DNA of 64,000 nt from Caenorhabditis remanei (Eukaryota > Nematoda > Chromadorea > Rhabditida > Rhabditidae): positions 21,762,001 to 21,826,000 of the forward strand of contig NC_071332.1 in NCBI RefSeq assembly GCF_010183535.1, read 5' to 3'. Made by a program: the position numbers and the translations under genes. Position 1 is the first letter of the stretch. Each line of letters starts with the position of its first letter. Below the pieces are notes generated by a model. The model was not told the origin of the DNA, made no database searches, and was given only the letters and a program-made list of their open reading frames with translations. Below, in pieces: positions 54,133 to 64,000 of the stretch.

Positions 54133-55874
54133 ATGACCGTTTCAACTATCCCTTCCTCCTCTTTCAACCCTCCCAGCTATAGCTTCTACACTACCAAAAA
54201 AACGTGTGAAATATGCGGAGACCGTGCACAAAATGCAAGATATGGAGAGATGGCGTGTAGTGGATGTAATGTTTTCTTTCGGAGGACTATTCTTGAGAAA
54301 AAGAAATATGTGTGTTGGAGAGGGAAGAATTGTGCAATTAGTTATGGTAGGGGCAATACCTAAACCATTTTTTGTATCACTTATAATTCCAGCCCACCGA
54401 TGTGTCTGCAGGTACTGTAGATTCCAAAAATGTGTTCAAGTCGGTCTGAAAGCTGAAGCAATCCAACAAAGGGATAGTTTGGGGCCAAGATTTGTGAAAA
54501 TAAAGTCAAGAACTCCGGAAATTATAATAATTGATGGTAAGCTATATTGTCGATAGCATTGACTCGCAGAAGTTTTATTTTCAATTTTTTATAGAAACAC
54601 CTGAATGCCTACTAGAAAAGTTCGTGAAGCTCCAGTGGAGGCAAACATCAGAACACCATCAATACTTTATTGATCATAAAGTGGATGTGCCGTTTCATAG
54701 GGATGCGTCGGTGAGTTAGATTTACAGTACGTAGATGTCTAATGAATAATACAGATAAAAAGTAGAGCTTCATTTTTGTAGTTGACAACTTTTTTATACG
54801 GGGACTCCCTAGAGAGTTATAGTCATTTGAAGACGACAGCTCAAAAATCGCATTATTTTGCACTAAATTTGGTCAATTTGAGGAAGAAATTACTTTGTCG
54901 ATACGTAACTTGCTAGGGAGTGTTCCTACAAAAAAGTTGTCAACTACAAAACCAAAGCTCTACCGTTGTCCTATAAAGTTCATTAAAAATCTACTTGATG
55001 GGACAATCAGTATTACCATGACACCCTATCAAAGTTGGACAACAATTTCAACTGAAAACGGCCAAAGTTCGTATATTTTTGCACGGTACTGAATATCCCC
55101 TTGATGCCTTAGAGCGTTTTTGATACTTTTTAACCATCAAAACCTCAAATTTTTCCAGCACAAAATAAACTACCGCCGACGAGCTCAACCCCACGACATC
55201 AGCGTCATGCTCCAACTATCCCTAAGGCAAGCCACCCAATGGAGCAATCACCTGCGGCCATTTGAATGTCTACCAGCTAAAATCAAACGGGACGTCCTTG
55301 CTGAATACTTTATAGCCTTCATGTTACTAGATCAAGGCGCCAAGACATCAAGAGAAGCGAACAGAAGTACTTGGTTAATTCAAAACGGGAGTTTCATGCA
55401 TCCGGATTACTGTAAAGGCTTGTCACATGCATCAACAACAAATACTGATCAGCTAAAAAACCACTATAACTTTGTATCGGAACTGATCCAAAGTATATCC
55501 GAGCCATTCAAAACTCTAGAAATCAGAGACACGGAGCTTGCTGCGTTAAAGATTCTCCTCCTCTTACGACGTGAGATTTTCCTACCCCATTAAAGTAATT
55601 ATCTGATCCGTTTTCAGCCTCCTGTTCCTCCCGTAACATCTACTCTGGACAGGAAGGAGCTGTCACTGGTCTCTACACTCAACTTATGGAGGAACTTATG
55701 GAACACTCTATAGTAAAGTTTCCTGACCAAGGGGCGCTGCGATTTGGGAAGATTGTATTGTTGTTGAGCTCGATCCGGTGTGGAATTAAAGCGGTTTATA
55801 ATTATATGCGGGGCTCTGATTTGTTTAATGATGCGAGTTTTGATGAGAAGGTTCGGAATATTTTGTTGTCATGA
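54133..55874 (+). CDS. Nuclear hormone receptor (nematode supplementary type)
   Basis: Exons 54133-54346, 54393-54536, 54595-54710, 55159-55570 and 55618-55874 give 380 residues. The first zinc finger reads [21 protein letters not shown], with the P-box region [10 protein letters not shown] typical of supplementary nematode receptors. The second finger is CWRGKNC...[10 protein letters not shown] hinge and a ligand-binding-type domain follow (about residues 150-380), including [20 protein letters not shown] and [11 protein letters not shown], the helix-3 to helix-9 part of the fold. It should bind DNA in the nucleus; ligand and targets are unknown. Phases agree. The start at 54133 gives a Ser/Pro-rich N-terminus of 23 residues before the first Cys. 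A fragment of its ligand-domain exon lies downstream as a pseudogene. Confidence 0.88.
54745..55091. repeat. Family B MITE (intron 3 of the receptor gene)
   Basis: CATTTTTGTAGTTGACAACT and AAAGTTGTCAACTACAAAAC are the arms. The right end carries TTTCAACTGAAAACGGCC and ATATTTTTGCACGGTACTGA. The left outer end is missing. Confidence 0.7.
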
Positions 55875-56434
55875 CTCATAAAGGATCTCAGTTTTATTTG
55901 TTAATATTTATGAAGAGCTACAGTAAAACGTACCATGTCAATGTATGGCATACTCTTTGTGGGAGTACATATCTCAATATGTCACTGGTACTACATTATC
56001 TAGAAATACCCAATAACACGAATTTTGAAACCTCGGTCATTATTCTGTGAAGCATTCTGTGAAATTGTGAAAATAGGAAATCCAGAATGAAAAACGGATC
56101 TCCATTGTAGATAATAACACTTTGCATGCATGTCCCGAGGAAAAGTCGCTTGGATAGATGGGTGCATGGATAGTGAGACAAAGAATGCAACAAGCGCCGG
56201 AGAAAATCGGAGTGATGAAATGGGTACACGAGATCACTTCGACCTTATTTAATAAACAAGGGAACCTTGAAGGAGTCACAAGTTTGAATGCATTGAAGAC
56301 GGATTTTCTCTGCGGCAAGTGAAGATCTCAAAACAAAAATTTTGTGATATGCCTAATCAAGTTGTCCTTAATGCCTGGTAGCAGTTTGGAACGATTTTGC
56401 GACCCCCTGAGGTTTCCTTGTAAGGTTTGTAAAG

Positions 56435-56670
56435 CACCGATGCTCCAACTATCTCTGAGGTAAGCCACTTAATAGGGCAATAACCTGAGACCATTCAAAT
56501 GTCTACGAGCTCAAATTAAATGGAACGTCCTTGCTAAATACTTCATAGCCTTTATGTTATTAGATCAGGGCATCAAGACATCAAAAGAAGCTGGGGAAGT
56601 ACTTGATTACTGTGCTGGCTTGTCTATAGTGATCCTTACCAGCTAAATGAAAAACCATTACAGCATTGGT
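56435..56670 (+). pseudogene. Fragment of nuclear-receptor ligand-domain exon
   Basis: ATGCTCCAACTATCTCTGAG, then CGTCCTTGCTAAATACTTCA and TTATTAGATCAGGGCATCAA, match the exon at 55159-55570 with frameshifts and deletions. No zinc-finger part is present. Confidence 0.75.
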
Positions 56671-56974
56671 GTCACCTAATTTCTCCATTCACATACATAT
56701 TCAAAATTTCAGTGTGTTCTTTAAGTTTCCATTAAGCATACATAAATATTGTAGTGGATCTTCATTTCTCTGGACCCAGTTTAGGTGCGTACAACCGGGA
56801 GATTGCATTCAAGTAGATTTGAATCTCCGCACTTTTGCCTGTTTTCTGATCATTCTATTTCAATATGATTCTGGAACCGGGACAAGAGGGAAATTCAGTC
56901 CGCTGAAGTCAAATCGAACTGAAAAACTATTATTAACATACTTAGAGCAGGGTACGAGAAGGCAATAACAGATT

Positions 56975-57330
56975 CCGGTAAATAGGATATAAACTTTGGT
57001 CGTTTTCAGTTGAAATCGCTCAACTTTGAGAATGTGTCATGGCAATTCTGATTGTCCCATCAAGTAGATTTTTAATGAATTATACAGATCTAAAGTAGAA
57101 CTCCATTTTTGTAGTTGACAACTTTTTTATACGGGGACTCACTAGAGAGTTATAGTCATTTGAAGACGACAGCGCAAAAAATGCACTAATGAAGTTCTTC
57201 TATTTATCTGTACAATCCATTAAAGCTTTATTTGGTGGGACAATCAGCATCACCATGACACAATCTCAAAGTTGGACAACTTCAACGAAAAACGGTCAAA
57301 GTTCATATCCTATTGACCGGTACTGTACAT
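56975..57330. repeat. Family B MITE
   Basis: Begins near TTTCAGTTGAAATCGC, contains TTTTTGTAGTTGACAACTTT and ends ATTGACCGGTACTGTA. It is closely similar to the receptor intron copy at 54745 (shared CGGGGACTC and GAAGACGACAGC) but lacks the right inner arm. Confidence 0.65.
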
Positions 57331-57360
57331 ATTTTAATACTATTTGAATCTCAGCTGTCT

Positions 57361-57559
57361 TATTACCCATCCGCTGGTGACTGACCGCTCGTTCAAAGTT
57401 CGGCCCGGGGACGCGGAGTGGGTCCCGTTGCGACTACCGTAGTATAAACTTTTTGAATGGCTGAAGTACGGTAGAGAGCCGTCGTAAATCGAAATTCCGC
57501 AACGAGTGTCCCCGGGCCGAACTTTGAAAGAGTGGTCAGCCACCGGCGGATGGGTAATA
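57361..57559. repeat. 199-bp hairpin ending TATTACCCATCCG
   Basis: TATTACCCATCCGCTGGTGA and TTCAAAGTTCGGCCCGGGGA at the left are matched by inverted copies at the right, ending CGGATGGGTAATA. The centre contains two further complementary TACGGTAG/CTACCGTA blocks. The TA ends suggest a Tc1/mariner-type MITE. Confidence 0.75.
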
Positions 57560-58021
57560 CCACAAAAGTTCCTAGTCATATGTAGTTTCAACTGTTGACA
57601 CTATTAGTTTTTAAAATTTAAACATATGTACTCGTTGAACTCAATAAAGTAAAGCAAACGAACATTCGGAGATTCTAATCACTCGATCTCCGCTTCCAAT
57701 CTTTCAACACAATTAACCATCAAAGAATGGAAAGTCGATCAAAGATTCACAACAAAATGGATTGACTATGAAACTACACAAACTTGTGATTAAAAAAATT
57801 AAATTGTCTGAAAACTTCTTCTATACATCTTCTTATTTGAAATCATGGTACAAAGGTATAATTGATAACTCAAGTGTTATAATTAAGACAAAACACGGAT
57901 AACTGTATCGAGGTTGACTCAAATACATCACTTCCTACCAGTCTAGATATTTTATCATTTTACTTTTTCTTATTTTAGAATTTCAACTGATCTTTTGCAC
58001 CCGTATCCGTTTGCATGTCCC

Positions 58022-58849
58022 TGTTGTGGCGTGAACTAGCAATGGCCTAGCCTAGTGAACGTCCAACCCTGAGGTCACACGTGGCAAGAAGATCTGCCTA
58101 TATAAGATGAAGAGAACTCTTAGTCGTTGATTCTCACCATGTAATAAATGGTTTTATAAGTCCCTTCTCCCGCCACCAGAGGACATAACAATTGGCGATC
58201 AGGATCTGAACAACGAACCGACGCCCGGGGGCTTGGCATGTCGGACGGGACCGTTGGCTGGTGCGCCTTGGAGAAGGAAGAGGCAAAGAGATCCCGATGG
58301 ACAACATCGTTAAAAAAAGAGAAGCGGTAAGAAGGGTAGGAGAGCGAGGAGCTCGGGATCATCGGATCACCCAGAAGGAAGAAACCGTAGAAGAAGTAGC
58401 AGTAGAAGTAGAAGTAGAAGAACCAGCAGCAGCGCCGAGTGAAGATGGATCGAGGTACTCGTTCAACGATTTCGAATGGTAGATTTCGTGTGGAAGCTGT
58501 CAGATGCATAAGGAAATGCCATCGTGCTGAAGATCGTTGGCCGAAGATCAGAGGATCGAAGCAATGATGAGGACATGGGTCCCGATGAAGAAAAGCTGTG
58601 GAGTCTGGGCAGCGGCTGTCGTGGAAGAATCGAAGTATTCAAGACAGTAGACAAATGGACTTTCATTAAAGAAAGGGAGGTGTTGTGGCGTGAACTAGCA
58701 ATGGCCTAGCCTAGTGAACGTCCAACCCTGAGGTCACACGTGGCAAGAAGATCTGCCTATATAAGATGAAGAGAACTCTTAGTCGTTGATTCTCACCATG
58801 TAATAAATGGTTTTATAAGTCCCTTCTCCCGCCACCAGAGGACATAACA
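58022..58849 (+). mobile_element. Miniature LTR retrotransposon (TRIM-like), two LTRs identical by eye
   Basis: The LTRs (58022-58190 and 58681-58849, 169 bp each) appear identical. Each starts TGTTGTGGCG and ends GACATAACA, i.e. TG...CA ends. Each has a TATATAAG promoter-like box and an AATAAA signal. The element is flanked by the 5-bp duplication GTCCC (58017-58021 and 58850-58854). TTGGCGATCAGGATC right after the first LTR fits a tRNA primer-binding site, and AAAGAAAGGGAGG right before the second fits a polypurine tract. The 490-bp interior has no gag, protease, reverse transcriptase or integrase, so it would need enzymes from an autonomous relative. Identical LTRs mean a recent insertion. 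Confidence 0.9.
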
Positions 58850-59642
58850 GTCCCCACATAAGATAACCATCTATTCGAGAAACTTGTGTCGACGGAATAT
58901 ACACGCATAGTGTGTAGATACTTTTATCTTTTCAGAAATCCGTTGTTTCTTATAAAATTTCTACAGTACCCGGCAGAAAAGTGGCTGAACTATGGTGATT
59001 GAAATATTTTCAGTGTTTTCTAATATTGTGATGGCATGGAAAAAGAGGGTGTCAGGGATACGGTCGACAGTACTTCTATATTATTTTTTTCGGTCTTGTG
59101 AAGGTTCAATTAACTTTTTCCCTATGAGACCCTAATGTTCATATTAGTAAATATTAGGTTGATGCATAAGTTTCTTTCTTTTTTTGGGTAATTTTTGGTA
59201 TGAAATTTCTAGAAGACTAATAGTTCCCATAATAAGAAACATTGTTGGTTAGTACCTATAACTCATTGTGATTATACCTGCGACTTGACGTCCACCATCC
59301 GTTTAATCTCAGCCGGAGGCACGTCAAAACACTTGAGTAACCCTTTTTTGCTACCACTTTTCGTCTCCATTTTTTTCCTAGAAAATGTTGACAAGAATGG
59401 GTGAGCTATTCAGAATTAAAACAAGCAAGAAAAGTTATTTATAAAAAGCAAATAAAAGCATTCCAACTAAGCAACGATAGTTCAGTGCGGGTCGCTGATG
59501 AAAGGTTAGGATCAGCAATTTAGGAGTGTGCGAGTATTTTCGATATTTCTTCAACTGTAAATAGGGAAATTGGTGGAAATGTTAATTATTGAGTAAAGTA
59601 AACATTGATGTTTTTAAATTTACTTTGTTTCCCATATTCACA

Positions 59643-60105
59643 TCATTTGTCCTTTTTCGCAGGAAGCCCGAAGTCAACATCATCAAAATCACTTGATTTT
59701 TGAGTTTGATGAGGCCTATTGCCTCTACCTCTAAAGCAATCCACTAGATATTTTGCACATTTTTAGATAAATGTGTGTACTATTGATTTCTTACAATAAA
59801 ATAATTCAGACTTATTTGTGAGCGTTCAGAAGAGACCTAGACTCCACTCAGGTCTAGTACACAAAATTTCTCAAAAGCGCAAAAATCATAAGAAACTTAT
59901 CAGCCATGTTTTATCACTTAATTTGATGGCTTTGTCATAAACTTTTTCAAGAAATAATTTACTCATGTTATCCTCTAACTTTTACAAATAGTTTGGTATA
60001 AATGTTCTCTCAAATATTTCTGTAATCTGTTTGAACCCAGCTGAACCATGGTTTCTCGTTGCTGTCGATCGTCTTATCACAACTTTTTTGTTTTCAACAT
60101 TCCGA
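59643..60105 (-). CDS. Spliced coding segment inside the mariner-like element, identity unknown
   Basis: Two minus-strand segments, 60105-59986 and 59730-59643, have TTTTCAG and GCTTTAG acceptors and a GTAAAAG donor, and join in phase. The reading begins RNVENKKVVIRRSTATRNHG and passes through FERTFIPNYLGRGNRPHQ. It ends SSDFDDVDFGLPAKKDK and a stop. The composition looks like real protein rather than chance, but I do not recognise it, and no start exon was found; it is probably 5'-incomplete. It could be a captured host-gene 3' end or part of a transposon protein. Confidence 0.35.
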
Positions 60106-60815
60106 CTGAAAACTAAAATGAGATAACAAGATCAAATCTTATTCTATAAATTGCGTTCAATTTTTTATGAAGATCTTATCATTTCGATACCAATGCGACA
60201 AAAATCAAAAAACTTTCCAAAACAGGCATTTGGTTGGCGATCATAAAAGCCATCGTTTTCACGAGCGGACTATCTAGGAACCAACTTGAAATATTATATG
60301 TTAGCCACTAAGGAGGTCATAAAAATGCAAAAAAGTTTGGTGTACTCGATCCGTACTTTCTTTTCTTTATTATCAATGACGTCATGAGGTGGGATGGGAG
60401 ACGGGCCCAAAGGGCACCCTCTCCTCCCCCGCAACATGACACATTCCACATTTCTCACCTTCCAAATGGTTTTTCCCTCTATTGCTTTTTTCTCTAGAGC
60501 ATTGTCTCTCACCAGAAAACAGTCTGGCTCCGCCCCACGGGCCGGAGCGAGACAGTTTTCATTTCTATCCCTCATTCTTGATAAAAGCTCCCAGAAGCTT
60601 ATATTTTATTTATTTTACTTTCTTTTCTTCTTGTTTTCATTTCTTTCAGTTTTCTAGATTTTTCCCCTTCTTTGTTCCTCCGCACATTCTGGAAACTTCC
60701 TAGGAAGTTTCTTTTCTATTTTTGTAATCCTCCTCACACCCATTGAAACTTCACAAGAAGTTTCTTTCTATTATCTATTCTTAACTTCTTTTTCTTTATT
60801 ATCTTATTAAATAAA

Positions 60816-60920
60816 GGTTTAATTACCCAAGTTTGAGGTAACGATTGGTCTTGAGGATCTTAGTGTTGAGCGAGCACCCCTAAGGACAACCCTGCGTTTC
60901 ATTTGGGTTGAAAAACAACC
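60816..60920 (+). ncRNA. SL1 spliced-leader RNA-like gene inside the mobile element
   Basis: Positions 60816-60837 match the 22-nt nematode SL1 leader exactly, and the match continues through the splice donor GTAA (26 bases in all). The TTACC/GGTAA stem of SL1 RNA is kept. Beyond the donor the sequence differs from the C. elegans SL1 RNA, but the order of parts is similar: a stem (60859-60867 with 60873-60884), an ATTTGG site resembling an Sm site (60901-60906), then a GGTTG/CAACC hairpin (60906-60920). Presence of the donor argues against a reverse-transcribed trans-spliced mRNA. Activity is unproven; the Sm site is weak, and no known promoter element was identified. Confidence 0.5.
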
Positions 60921-61544
60921 TCATCGCTTAGAGACCGGGGACCAAAGTCACACCTTCAAAAAAGAAAGAAACTTATGCATCAACCTAATATTATTCACAT
61001 TCCTTCACCGGTGACTTCTAAAAAGAAGAGAGAAATTTCTGGAACATTTTTCACCGATGAGGTCTGCAACACTAGATCTAGCACTAGAGGATTCCCATAC
61101 CGGTCCTCTATTTAGCATGATCCATGGAAATTTTGACATGGTTATACTGTAGCTAGAGAAGATGATGCAAGTTAACAGAAAAAACGTGGAAAATGCAGAA
61201 AGACAGCTGAAATTGAGAAATCATTGTTTCAATTACAAGTTGTAATTTACAACCATATATAAAGTTTCTAAATTGCAACTATTCTTTATCTTTTATCCTC
61301 AATTATTTTAAGATCATCTTTTTCCTCAACAAAAATACTTTCCTTCAACATTTTAGGCCAATGTTTGAGTCTCACCCCGACTTTTTACCCTTGAGACATC
61401 TTTTCTCACTAATCAAACTGCAAAACCAAATCTGGAATTGTCTCCGTCTAATTCTGAGGTGAGCCCCCCTTCTCACTCAACCTCTAGTGCTAATGAGCCC
61501 CTCGTTTCTCTGCCATTCTCTTCCCCCATCACTATTGGATACCA

Positions 61545-62954
61545 ATGAGTTTACCTAAAATGAGTTTCGCTGGAATTCGGATGTTCCTGAATATTCTTTG
61601 GATGATTTGCTGGAAATTTGAGAAGAATTTTGGTGGCAGGTGTACGAAACGGTTTCTTTGGTCGTGAGTTTTGATTTTCATTTATTTTGAATCAAAAATA
61701 GATCCATTTTGATTCAGATTGGCCAAACGTTCACTCACCGCCAAAAAACCCTTGTTAATCCGGATCTATATTCTGGTAGGAGTAATCCGTGGGCAGGGAA
61801 TTCCGGTGGTCTACAACACTCTCAAAAAAGTGTACAAAACTCACGAAATCGACTATCCGGACCTTGACTTCTGGTACCATCGCTTTTACACTGGGGACTA
61901 TGACTTAGACTATGATAGAAGCAGGGATCCAAAGCCATTGGTCTTTTCAGACCTTAATTTGGAAGCGGCTTACTCAATTTTCAAAGAATTGCAACCTCCT
62001 GATCGGTAAGTTCCCACACACACATGTTGTTATAATGAATCAAATCTCAAAATGTTTCAGTATCCCCGTCCGAAAAGTCTCCAAAAACATTTGTGTCCTC
62101 ATTGACTCCATGCGCACCATAATCGACAATGTTTGGCTAATTGTGTCTCTTCTCAATGAAACAGAGACAAGATTCCATTGGGTCTCTGTAAAACACAGTC
62201 ACAATGGACCAGAAAGCGCCAGGAATGATATCAAAAAGGCATTCGACTACCTGTCATTTCATCTGAATCTCCCAGGATATGGCATAGATGATTTCATGCT
62301 CAGTTTTCCACTGGGTGTCCAATGTGAAGACATCTTCGAGGAATTCATCAACTCCCTGCGACAACCTTTGCATGTCAGGAAGCTACGTTTCAAGTTGTGC
62401 ACTTTGACAGAGATATTTCTTTTGTTGCAACGTGTCAAACCATTGATTCTGAAAGAAATTCAAATAAGCTACCAGGAGGGGGAACATGACATGGAGATCT
62501 TCGACAAAATCAAAGTGCTGGAACAGTGGAAACTTGCGGATGAATTGATTTTGCCAGGCCACTTGATTGGTCCAGTGGAGCACTACTGCTACTTCAAGAA
62601 GATCACAATTGAGTTAAGAGTGCTGCGTCCAGAAGATAGACATCCTATTCGGCAGGTGAGCAGTCTCAAAACCTTATCTTATAAAATAAAATCCATTCCT
62701 TTCAGCTCCTTCATGAATCCAGGAAAATCGAGCACCTCCGCATTATCTTCCATCGCCGATTCACATATAAAGAGCTACAAGAACTTTTTGATGCAGAAGA
62801 GCACGGTTCTCGTCAAATGTTCATTCGGATCCCTGCCACTCAAGAACATTATTTGATAACTTTTTTGCACAGTCTTCACAAAACTGATATTAATATTATA
62901 AAAGTCAAAGGATGGGAACCAATGAGAGCCCATAGAGGTCAACGGTTGCCTTGA
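61545..62954 (+). CDS. F-box protein with HTH (HTH_48-type) and FTH/DUF38 domains
   Basis: Exons 61545-61663, 61718-62005, 62061-62655 and 62706-62954 give 416 residues. Residues about 50-105 (IRIYILVGVIRGQGIPVVYN through DFWYHRFYTGDYDLDYDR) match the transposase-like HTH domain that precedes the F-box in many nematode fbxa proteins. An F-box follows (about 118-145, with IPVRKVSKNI). The rest matches the FTH/DUF38 domain, for example VRKLRFKLCTL and LFDAEEHGSRQMF. Family knowledge: such proteins are substrate adaptors of SCF ubiquitin ligases and are expanded and fast-evolving. The first exon is the least certain, since only frame and a GTGAGT donor support it. Confidence 0.78.
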
Positions 62955-63351
62955 TTCTCTTAAATCTCTTTTTTTTCTTCTTTATGACATAAAACGCGCT
63001 TTATCAAAATCTACACTTCTTCTTCTTATGGAATTATGAGCCTCTCTCACTTTTCCTCTTCACTGGCGTCGCTTATCACCCTGGCAACCAAGCAGAGAGG
63101 GTGATTCTCTGGATGTCGAGAGTCAAAATATAGAATTGTAGGAGTAATTTTAGGAAAATTTAACTTTTTTTGAAAACTAAAGCACAATTTATTATGTACA
63201 AAACGAAGCAGCAAAGAAAACCGGCATTTTTACAATAATATAAAGCTAACACGGGAGAAGAAAAGTGAAATTGGCATAAGGGGAAGGGGCAGTCAATAAA
63301 TAACATTTGTTTTTTGAAAAAAGATTACAAAAAGTTCATAGAATTTGAAAA
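62955..63351. other. Convergent 3' intergenic region
   Basis: About 400 bp between the F-box stop and the phospholipase stop. T-rich, with no gene or clear repeat. Confidence 0.4.
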
Positions 63352-64000
63352 TTAAATTATCAGATGGTCCTTTCGCTCATCAACGGTACCAACAGCTTTC
63401 AGAAGATCGGCGAGTTCTTGGAAGTCTTTTCTGAAAAAAAGGAAAAAATGAGGCTCCGCCCATATTGACCTACTTGTGCGTATGCGAGTAGACCACCGAG
63501 TCCCACATAATCTTGGCAAGCTCCGAGTCGTCGTTGGTGTCCAAGATGACGTCCTGAAAATGGATCAAATGAGGAAATTTTGTAAAATGAAAAAATACCT
63601 TAAAAATCGGTGCATTCAATCGATAATACGGGATACCCAACGAATGACACCAACTTCTGCTACGAGTGATCGGCGCTCCCTCGGTGGCTGTGGCCTGATC
63701 AATGACAACAAGTGACAGGTTCTTGATTCCACGAAGCATTCCAAACCAATCGTTCATCTCGAAAACCGATGGATCGACGGGACAGATCGGGGTGATTCCA
63801 GTGCCCACGGACAAGACACATCCGATATCGACGATTTTGTCAGGTAGCTGGAAAATTGAAGGCTTTAGGATCCAGCTACAGTAACCTTATCCAATCCTAC
63901 TACCGTAATCTTCCCCTATCTAGATTCTGCTTATCCTATAAATCCGTTCTACCGTAACCCTATCCTTCCCACCGTACCTTCATCTTCTGACACGTGGTAT
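63352..64000 (-). CDS. Calcium-independent phospholipase A2 (iPLA2/patatin type), 3' part only
   Basis: Minus-strand exons 64000-63978 (partial), 63847-63599, 63553-63474 and 63430-63352 join in phase. The segment CVLSVGTGITPICPVD carries the S-x-G-T-G motif that follows the catalytic site in patatin-like enzymes. RSRSWCHSLGIPYYRLNAPI, DSELAKIMWDSVVY and the final DFQELADLLKAVG match the C-terminal end of group VI (iPLA2-beta-like) enzymes. The nucleophile Ser (GxSxG), the catalytic Asp and any ankyrin repeats lie beyond the window edge. Family role: hydrolysis of membrane phospholipids to lysophospholipid and fatty acid. C. elegans has several such genes, and which one this is cannot be told. 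Confidence 0.85.

Larger units (their letters stand above)
59154..60988. mobile_element. 1.8-kb TA-flanked element with 31-bp inverted termini (mariner-like)
   Basis: Termini begin TTAGGTTGATGCATAAGTTT and stay identical for about 31 bp on both ends. TA dinucleotides at 59152-59153 and 60989-60990 look like the target duplication. TTAGG-type termini with TA targets are typical of mariner elements. No mariner transposase is recognisable inside. Instead the element holds minus-strand exon-like segments (59643-60105 and smaller ones), two short palindromes with GAAACTTC...GAAGTTTC (60695-60775) and an SL1-leader sequence at 60816. Confidence 0.72.
55875..61544. other. 5.7-kb gene-poor region dominated by mobile elements
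   Basis: Holds the receptor pseudogene, a family B element, a 199-bp hairpin, a miniature LTR element and a mariner-like element, each listed separately. The remaining sequence (55875-56430, 57600-58015, 58860-59150, 60990-61540) shows no supported feature. Confidence 0.55.

Noticed and set aside
58261..58482. Small open frame inside the miniature LTR element as a gag protein
   Set aside because: Only 73 codons of low-complexity Glu/Val/Ala sequence, with no gag motif.
60816..60837. SL1 sequence explained as a reverse-transcribed trans-spliced mRNA
   Set aside because: The match continues through the splice donor GTAA and keeps the SL1 RNA stem, which a spliced mRNA would not contain.

Overview
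The window looks like a chromosome-arm segment from a Caenorhabditis-type rhabditid nematode. The evidence is AT-rich DNA, many 45-55 bp GT..TTTCAG introns, nematode-restricted families (transthyretin-related TTR proteins, cuticle collagen, supplementary nuclear receptors, HTH plus F-box plus FTH proteins, MIG-18-like secreted proteins), very many palindromic MITEs, and a perfect copy of the 22-nt SL1 spliced leader. Species cannot be fixed from sequence alone. All gene models below were built by hand from splice signals, phase continuity and family knowledge.

Layout. 0-8.3 kb: a receptor-tyrosine-kinase-like gene whose catalytic loop is dead (pseudokinase), closely followed by a small charged coiled-coil gene. 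10.2-11.8 kb: an EXPERA/emopamil-binding-type membrane protein with a TTAA-flanked palindromic element sitting 2 bp from a splice acceptor. 12.8-17 kb: a 770-residue basic, Ser-rich protein of unknown role. 20.1-29.2 kb: a Ly6-like GPI-anchored protein, then the TAPT1 orthologue (12 exons, huge repeat-filled introns). 29.4-37.6 kb: two TTR-like genes, a head-to-head pair of related single-pass membrane proteins, another TTR-like gene and a CAP-like gene with a decayed copy beside it. 38.4-41.3 kb: an unusually long cuticle collagen. 41.5-45.4 kb: a tandem duplication of a secreted FN1-module gene, with a tRNA-Ile relic after each copy and a dead mariner between them. 45.9-46.7 kb: a 57-residue secreted peptide. 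49.7-52.1 kb: three more TTR-like genes. 54.1-56.7 kb: a nuclear hormone receptor and a pseudogene fragment of it. 58.0-61.0 kb: two mobile elements. 61.5-62.9 kb: an F-box protein. 63.35 kb to the end: the 3' part of a calcium-independent phospholipase A2 gene on the minus strand.

Most notable. (1) A 1.8 kb TA-flanked, mariner-like element (59154-60988) carries an SL1 leader plus its splice donor and SL-RNA-like stems, together with spliced coding segments on the other strand. (2) A miniature LTR element (58022-58849) has two 169-bp LTRs identical by eye and a 5-bp target duplication. (3) A TTAA element lies directly on a splice acceptor. (4) A near-perfect hairpin is nested in a larger palindrome within a TAPT1 intron. 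Most intergenic and intronic DNA here is built from about eight families of hairpin-forming repeats, which recur in many introns.
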